Shown: in pieces, positions 38,961 to 64,000 of the stretch | Layout of the letters: the number at the start of each line of letters is the position of its first letter | Position numbering within the stretch: position 1 is the stretch's first letter | NCBI GenBank assembly: GCA_009760855.2 | Contig: WPIO01000033.1 | Location: 3,325,001 to 3,389,000 of the forward strand | DNA: 64,000 nt | Source of the DNA: Cristatella mucedo | Lineage: Eukaryota; Bryozoa; Phylactolaemata; Cristatellidae | Direction of reading: 5' to 3' | Notes under the pieces: model-generated | Seen by the model: the letters and a program-made list of their open reading frames with translations, nothing else | The model's database searches: none | What the model was told of the DNA's origin: nothing | Position numbers and translations under genes: made by a program

Positions 38961-40984
38961 ACCAGCTGCAGTGGCCAAATGGCTTTTTTCGGGAGCCCAG
39001 TCCAAACTAAATAACCGTATTCCAACCTTGACGGGACCGTAGAGCTAGTAGGAGTTTTAGCCAGCCACCGTGGTAGACAGTCGTTTCACTTAACCCCGGG
39101 TTTAATTGCGATTGGTAACTGTGGGAGTGGTCTATTTAATGCAGCTTTCAAGAATTAGGCAGCTATTAAGGAGGTCATCTAAATTCCGAGCACACAACGA
39201 GAATCCCACTACAGCATTACTTATTAGATGAACAAAGTCTGAAAGTCCAGCTAAAAGCTTAGGGTATCATATGAGTAAGAGTCTGATTTTATTATCCTTT
39301 CGCTTAAGAAAATTAGCGGAAATTCAGGATTAAATCCAGCAAGGTAAGCATTTGGTTTATCGGGAAGCTGTTAACAGATTCGACTAAAAAGTGTGAAATC
39401 GGAAATACTGCCCACCCTTTGTATATTTAAAATAAGAAAAATCAAGTCCACGAACTTGAACAAACAATAGGCGACTATGAAGACCATTTATTTTTTCATA
39501 CTTACTTCTATATGTATCGAAAATTTCGAAGCATTCCGATTGCGAGACATTGTCGACCAACCAATCACTCCCGCTATTTCCGGTTTCTTAGCTCGTTGGA
39601 TTTCGTCACCGAGAGTAGCTAGTGAGTGCCAGTGAGATGCAGATACTTGCTTCTCGCTGGCTGATCGTTGATAGCGTTACAATCCTAGCCCAGTTCTCAG
39701 GTTACTCTGGCACAGGCTAACGTGCGAGCATGATCTCGATTTCGCTCTAGTTTTCTCTCTTCCAACGCTCATCAACTTTAGCGTAATTAAATTAGTTATA
39801 ATATTGCACTTGATAGTTCGTATTTCTGAACTGTAACTAAGCATGCAAATACGGTATTAACACGCACATATTAGAAAAATATCTGATAAAATGAATGGGA
39901 AGCCTAAAACACCGCCGACTCAACTTTGAGACCGTGAATGCTGTCTTCGGTATAGAGGATTCTGAGGCTTTGTGCAACTGTGGTTATTTTGCTTTTGGTC
40001 GCGACATTGCTTATATTAGCTGCGTTTTCCTGGATTTCTGCAATCCTAGGTCCATCTGATTGGCTCAAAAACTTGTTTTCTGCTGAATGTTTACTCAGCT
40101 AGTATCTAAGAATTATGCATGCGCCATTGACAATGGGTTTGGAAGGATTAATTATTATGCGAATTTAAGAATACTTAGACTGTCCAAATGTTATCTCCCC
40201 GGCGCCACGCCAGACTCCCCCGCGCAGGAAAACGGACCTCACGCCATCTGATCTTGAGATGGCTGCGAAGGAACCAAGTCACGGCCACGTATGTCATTCG
40301 TGAGCTGGAGCGTGCGCAAGCCCGCCAAGAAGGTCTCTATTTCCGATAAACACAGCCGTTAGCGCGGCAGAAAAGGCCGAACCCCGATAACTGGTACTAG
40401 GCGGCGAGTAGCTGACTAGCGACGACGAGATTCTTCAACCCTCTTTCTGGTTGACACCGCTCCAGAACAGGCTTACAATAGATGGCACTGAAATCCACGA
40501 TCAATGCTTGAACTCCATTATTGGTGAAATTATCCAGACTATGTAAGAACGTGACTGTTTGCCTTTGCTATTTACAAGCTATTTCTCGGCGGGAGTGACT
40601 GTGCGGCCCGTGTAAACATGCTGCTGGAGTGCTAGGCCACACCACTGACCCTCGCTTCGCACAGTAGACTTGTAGATTAAACAGTGCTCTTCCAACTGAG
40701 TACGTCCCTTGGCGCAGGCAGAACACCGAAGCTGGTTCGCAGGAACGTATATTCGCTCGTACGCATGCAGCGCTCCCCTTGACACAACTGCCCTCTCGTG
40801 TTGGCGATCCCTCCTCCCCCCCCCCCACTCCCTCCCAGCCACAACTCTTCCAGCGAGTTGGCGGGAGGACAAAGCCGGCCTGTGGATAAACCACAGCCGT
40901 GCACTGGCCTGTCCCAAGGCCACTACCGGTCTGCCTGCACTTGCAGTGTGCCCACGAGCCCAGCGATCTGAGCCATGCACAGAG
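38961..40984. other. Gene-poor intergenic stretch
   Basis: No homology-bearing exon found. Overlapping frames on both strands at 40568-41000 reflect GC-rich composition and a poly-C run (about 40816-40826) rather than a gene. 40870-40960 shares short words ('accacagc', 'gtgcactggcc') with the minisatellite at 47327. Confidence 0.5.
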
Positions 40985-41262
40985 AACCACAAACACACCT
41001 ATTTAGGACAGCATTTAGTGGGTCCCTGTGATTCGTCCTTGATGCGCTTATGTGTGCTGCCACTGCATGCTGCCACTAACCATATTTGCATGCTGACCCT
41101 GTGCATGTTACCCCCTAGCCATGTTATTTGTGTTGTTTATCCAGCATGATATTACTCACCATTTAATTGCGTTTCCCTTTGCAGCAAATGTAAAGCGCCT
41201 AGGAAGAGATTGAGTTCTCTGAGGGCGCTTTATCAAGTGCATTATTATTTTTATTATTATTT
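40985..41262 (+). repeat. LINE family-1 3' UTR copy
   Basis: Starts at 'aaacacacctatttaggaca' and runs through the stem-loop to (ATT)n. Confidence 0.9.
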
Positions 41263-41309
41263 AAATTTGGTGTTTAGATAGGAATACCGTATCAAAGTAG
41301 TTCCGTACA

Positions 41310-42006
41310 TTTGTGACATCTCGTCGTGACTTCTGTAACTCACTGCTTGATGGTCCACCGGCTTGTGCAATCAGGCGATTACAGCCGGTGCAAAACTCTG
41401 CAGCCATGCTTGTCTACCGTGAGCGTTGCAGTTGCCACATCACACCACTTCTCACCGACCTGCACAGGCTACCAGTCAAGAAACGGATCGACTTCAAGAT
41501 TTTGTCGCTCACTTTTAGGTCCCTTCATTCTTTAGCTCTAGGGTACCCATTAAATGTACTTCCCCACCAGGCTAAGCATCGTACCACCTGCTTTTCAAAA
41601 AATAAATGTCAACCCATACCTCGTACAAACCTCAAATCATTTGGAGACTGTGCCTTTATTTCGTATGCTCCCAAAGCCTGGAACTCACTCCCGGCTCGCG
41701 TCACGACATCCCTGACTTGACATTTAAAAAGAAATTTAAAACGCATCTATTTATCGCAGCATTTAGCAGGTCCCTGTGATTTGACCTTTATGTCCTTATG
41801 GATGCTGACACTGTTCGTGCTGCCACTAATCACACTTGCATTCTGACTCTGTGTATGTCACCCCTAATCATGTTACTCTTGCCGTTTATCGACCATGCTA
41901 CTACTGAAGATTTACTGTGTATCCTTTGCAGCAAATGTAACGCGCCTAGAAAGAGATTGTGTTCTCAGAGTGCACTTTATCAAGTGTGTTATTATTAGTA
42001 TTATTT
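41310..42006 (+). repeat. LINE family-1 copy with longer RT C-terminus
   Basis: Encodes 'RDFCNSLLDGPPACAIRRLQ', 'HITPLLTDLHRLPVKKRIDF' and 'NLKSFGDCAF', typical of the post-catalytic domain of CR1/L2-like reverse transcriptases, then the 3' UTR, a stem-loop with one base lost, and (ATT)n. This is the longest family-1 coding stretch here. Confidence 0.9.
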
Positions 42007-42777
42007 AGCACATTAAGTGTAAATAATGTCATGTTTGAATGTGACTTAACATGGTGTGTTATGCGGCTTTGTTCTAAATAGAAAACCACTATTGGTAGCA
42101 AATACTCAATGTTGTATTTTTCGTGCGCAGCAATCCGCTGATATATTCACAATTTTAGACCTCATCAAAAGAAGATGACTCGGCTGCAGTTAGTAGCTAT
42201 TAGCCACCCACCGGCAAGCAATACCAGGTTGGCTGGCTGAATTGCCATTGGCTTCAGTTAGTGCCTGGTGGCCGATTAGTGCTGCGAAGCAATCGCTATA
42301 CATTCAACAAGGATGAAACATTTTTTTCAAGATTGTGTGCGAAAAATTTACTTGAGACTGTTCTTCGGTTGCTCAATTATTCTTCTCCGTAATGAAAGAT
42401 TTTGGCATTCTTCTAATTCAAAGGCATTATGCCTCCATAATGTGAAAACCGAAGTAAGCCAAGTACATATTGGTGAGCAATGTGAAGATTCAGGTCAATA
42501 ACTGGACCATGTCAGGCAGAAAAAATCTTGATAAGCAAGGGTCACATGTAAAAACTCTCTAAGCCAGTAGCAACATTAATGCTGGCATCTATGAAGAAGA
42601 ATGGCGTTTTTCAGTGTTATTCAAAAAGCTCAGGCGAGTACTCAATTTACTGCAATACGAACGTCGATTCCAGAAAAAAAACATGTTTTCGTGATAAGTG
42701 ATACGTATTGGAGAGCGCTGATCTTCTACTCGAGCAAGAATAGTTCTGTGAAAATAAGAGTTCATCCTCAAATGAAG

Positions 42778-63127
<20,350 letters not shown>

Positions 63128-63206
63128 GGTTGTATGACACCCATCTTTATCTCTTTCTGAAATTAAAACAAGTAATTCACAAACTGCTTTCACTGTAGTT
63201 GCATTG

Positions 63207-63476
63207 CTATGAAATTAAAGATTGCTGATTTTTCAACGTCTCACTGTGGTATGTGCTGCAAATTCTGTTCCTGCTAAATAGTTCAGGGCCTCTGCTAAGC
63301 AAGCTGCTGGTCTCCGAACACCTGAGGTTTCGAAGCAGTGCCAGGCAAACAGTTTTCCCCTTTTCTGTCAGAAGTAATCTGTCTTTTATTATCGGAGGCT
63401 TGGGAATTAGTGTCCATTGATACTGCTTTTGCATTCTAAAACGGTCATTTCTGCTTAGCATACCAATTGTTTGCAT
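63207..63476 (-). other. Possible 5' exon region upstream of POLN
   Basis: An 89-codon open frame containing 'MLSRNDRFRMQKQYQW' lies immediately upstream of the first POLN exon. The GT donors I see do not match the acceptor phase at 63157 without extra assumptions, so its membership in POLN is unproven. Confidence 0.25.
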
Positions 63477-63599
63477 AGCTATGTCACCAAACAGGCTGGA
63501 GATAGAGCATCACACAAGACTTCTTACTTGCATTCCTAAATTCAGCACTACAAGGCGCACAAGCAAGAAATAAGGTAGACACAATGAAAGGTCCGTCGT

Positions 63600-64000
63600 G
63601 AATATGGCTACTGGTGCAAAACTCTGCAGCTAGGCTTCTGTCGTGAGCATCGCAGTTGCCATGTCACACTACTTCTCACAGACCTGCACTAGCTCCCAGT
63701 CAAGCAACACATCGACTTCAAAGTTTGGTCAGTCACTTTTAGGTCCATCTATTCTTTGGCTCCAGCCTACCTATCAGATCTACTCCCCCACCAAGCTAAG
63801 CATCGTACCACCCGCTTTTCGGAATCTAGCTGCTTATCCATACATCGTACACATCTCAAATCCTTTGGAGATCGTGCCTTTAGTTGGTAAGCTCCCAAAG
63901 CCCGGAACTCACTCCCGACTTTCGTCACGACATCTCCTGACTTGTCCACATTAAAAAAACTAAAAACACATCTATTTATCAAAGCATTGAGGGTCCCTGT
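63600..64000 (+). repeat. LINE family-1 RT C-terminal fragment, runs off the window
   Basis: 'aaactctgcagctaggcttc', then 'ttttaggtccatctattctt' and 'KSFGDRAFSW'-like codons; the 3' UTR lies beyond the end. Diverged with frame breaks. Confidence 0.8.

Noticed and set aside
40568-41149. Several overlapping frames on both strands
   Set aside because: GC-rich, low-stop region with a poly-C run; mutually overlapping and without splice logic or homology. The right part is LINE 3' UTR.

Overview
This window is nuclear DNA from an animal, most likely an invertebrate. It holds intron-rich genes with GT-AG splice sites whose families are typical of metazoans (NOP14, TMEM129, CHMP7, LYAR and DNA polymerase nu). 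The genes sit among fragments of non-LTR retrotransposons, tRNA-derived SINEs, a Tc1/mariner relic, long TG/CA microsatellites and AT-rich introns. I cannot name the species from the sequence. Nothing looks bacterial or viral: no operons, CRISPR array or rRNA. All gene models were assembled by eye from homology, splice sites and phase, and every junction listed keeps frame except one odd spot in TMEM129.

Layout: 1-545 retroelement remnant; 877-4029 (+) the last seven exons of NOP14, a small-subunit ribosome-biogenesis factor; 4359-7920 (-) TMEM129, an ER-associated ubiquitin ligase, tail-to-tail with NOP14; 8109-29153 (+) CHMP7, an ESCRT-III/nuclear-envelope protein in ten exons, head-to-head with TMEM129 across a 188-bp shared promoter region; 29582-34787 (-) LYAR, a nucleolar zinc-finger protein in seven exons, tail-to-tail with CHMP7; 37102-37527 (-) two linked exons of an unidentified gene; 38217-42777 a retroelement-rich, gene-poor stretch; 42778-63127 (-) POLN, DNA polymerase nu, in sixteen exons; then a retroelement fragment to the end.

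NOP14 and LYAR act in the nucleolus, TMEM129 at the ER and CHMP7 at the nuclear envelope/ER, while POLN is a DNA repair/translesion polymerase, so the genes do not form one pathway. What links them is chromosomal history: NOP14, TMEM129, LYAR and POLN all lie on human chromosome 4p16, so the window seems to preserve an ancient linkage group, with CHMP7 (human 8p21) as the odd one out.

The intergenic and intronic DNA is dominated by 3' fragments of two non-LTR LINE families. Family 1 ends in a conserved stem-loop plus (ATT)n; family 2 encodes a different reverse-transcriptase C-terminus. There are also SINEs with at least two different tRNA heads on a common tail, and a tandem pair of G-rich, TIR-bounded elements in a POLN intron (60321-61672). 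I found no clear evidence of a wholly new biological system. The best leads are that tandem element, the 22-nt intron or frameshift in TMEM129, and the altered motifs and PIP-like box in POLN.
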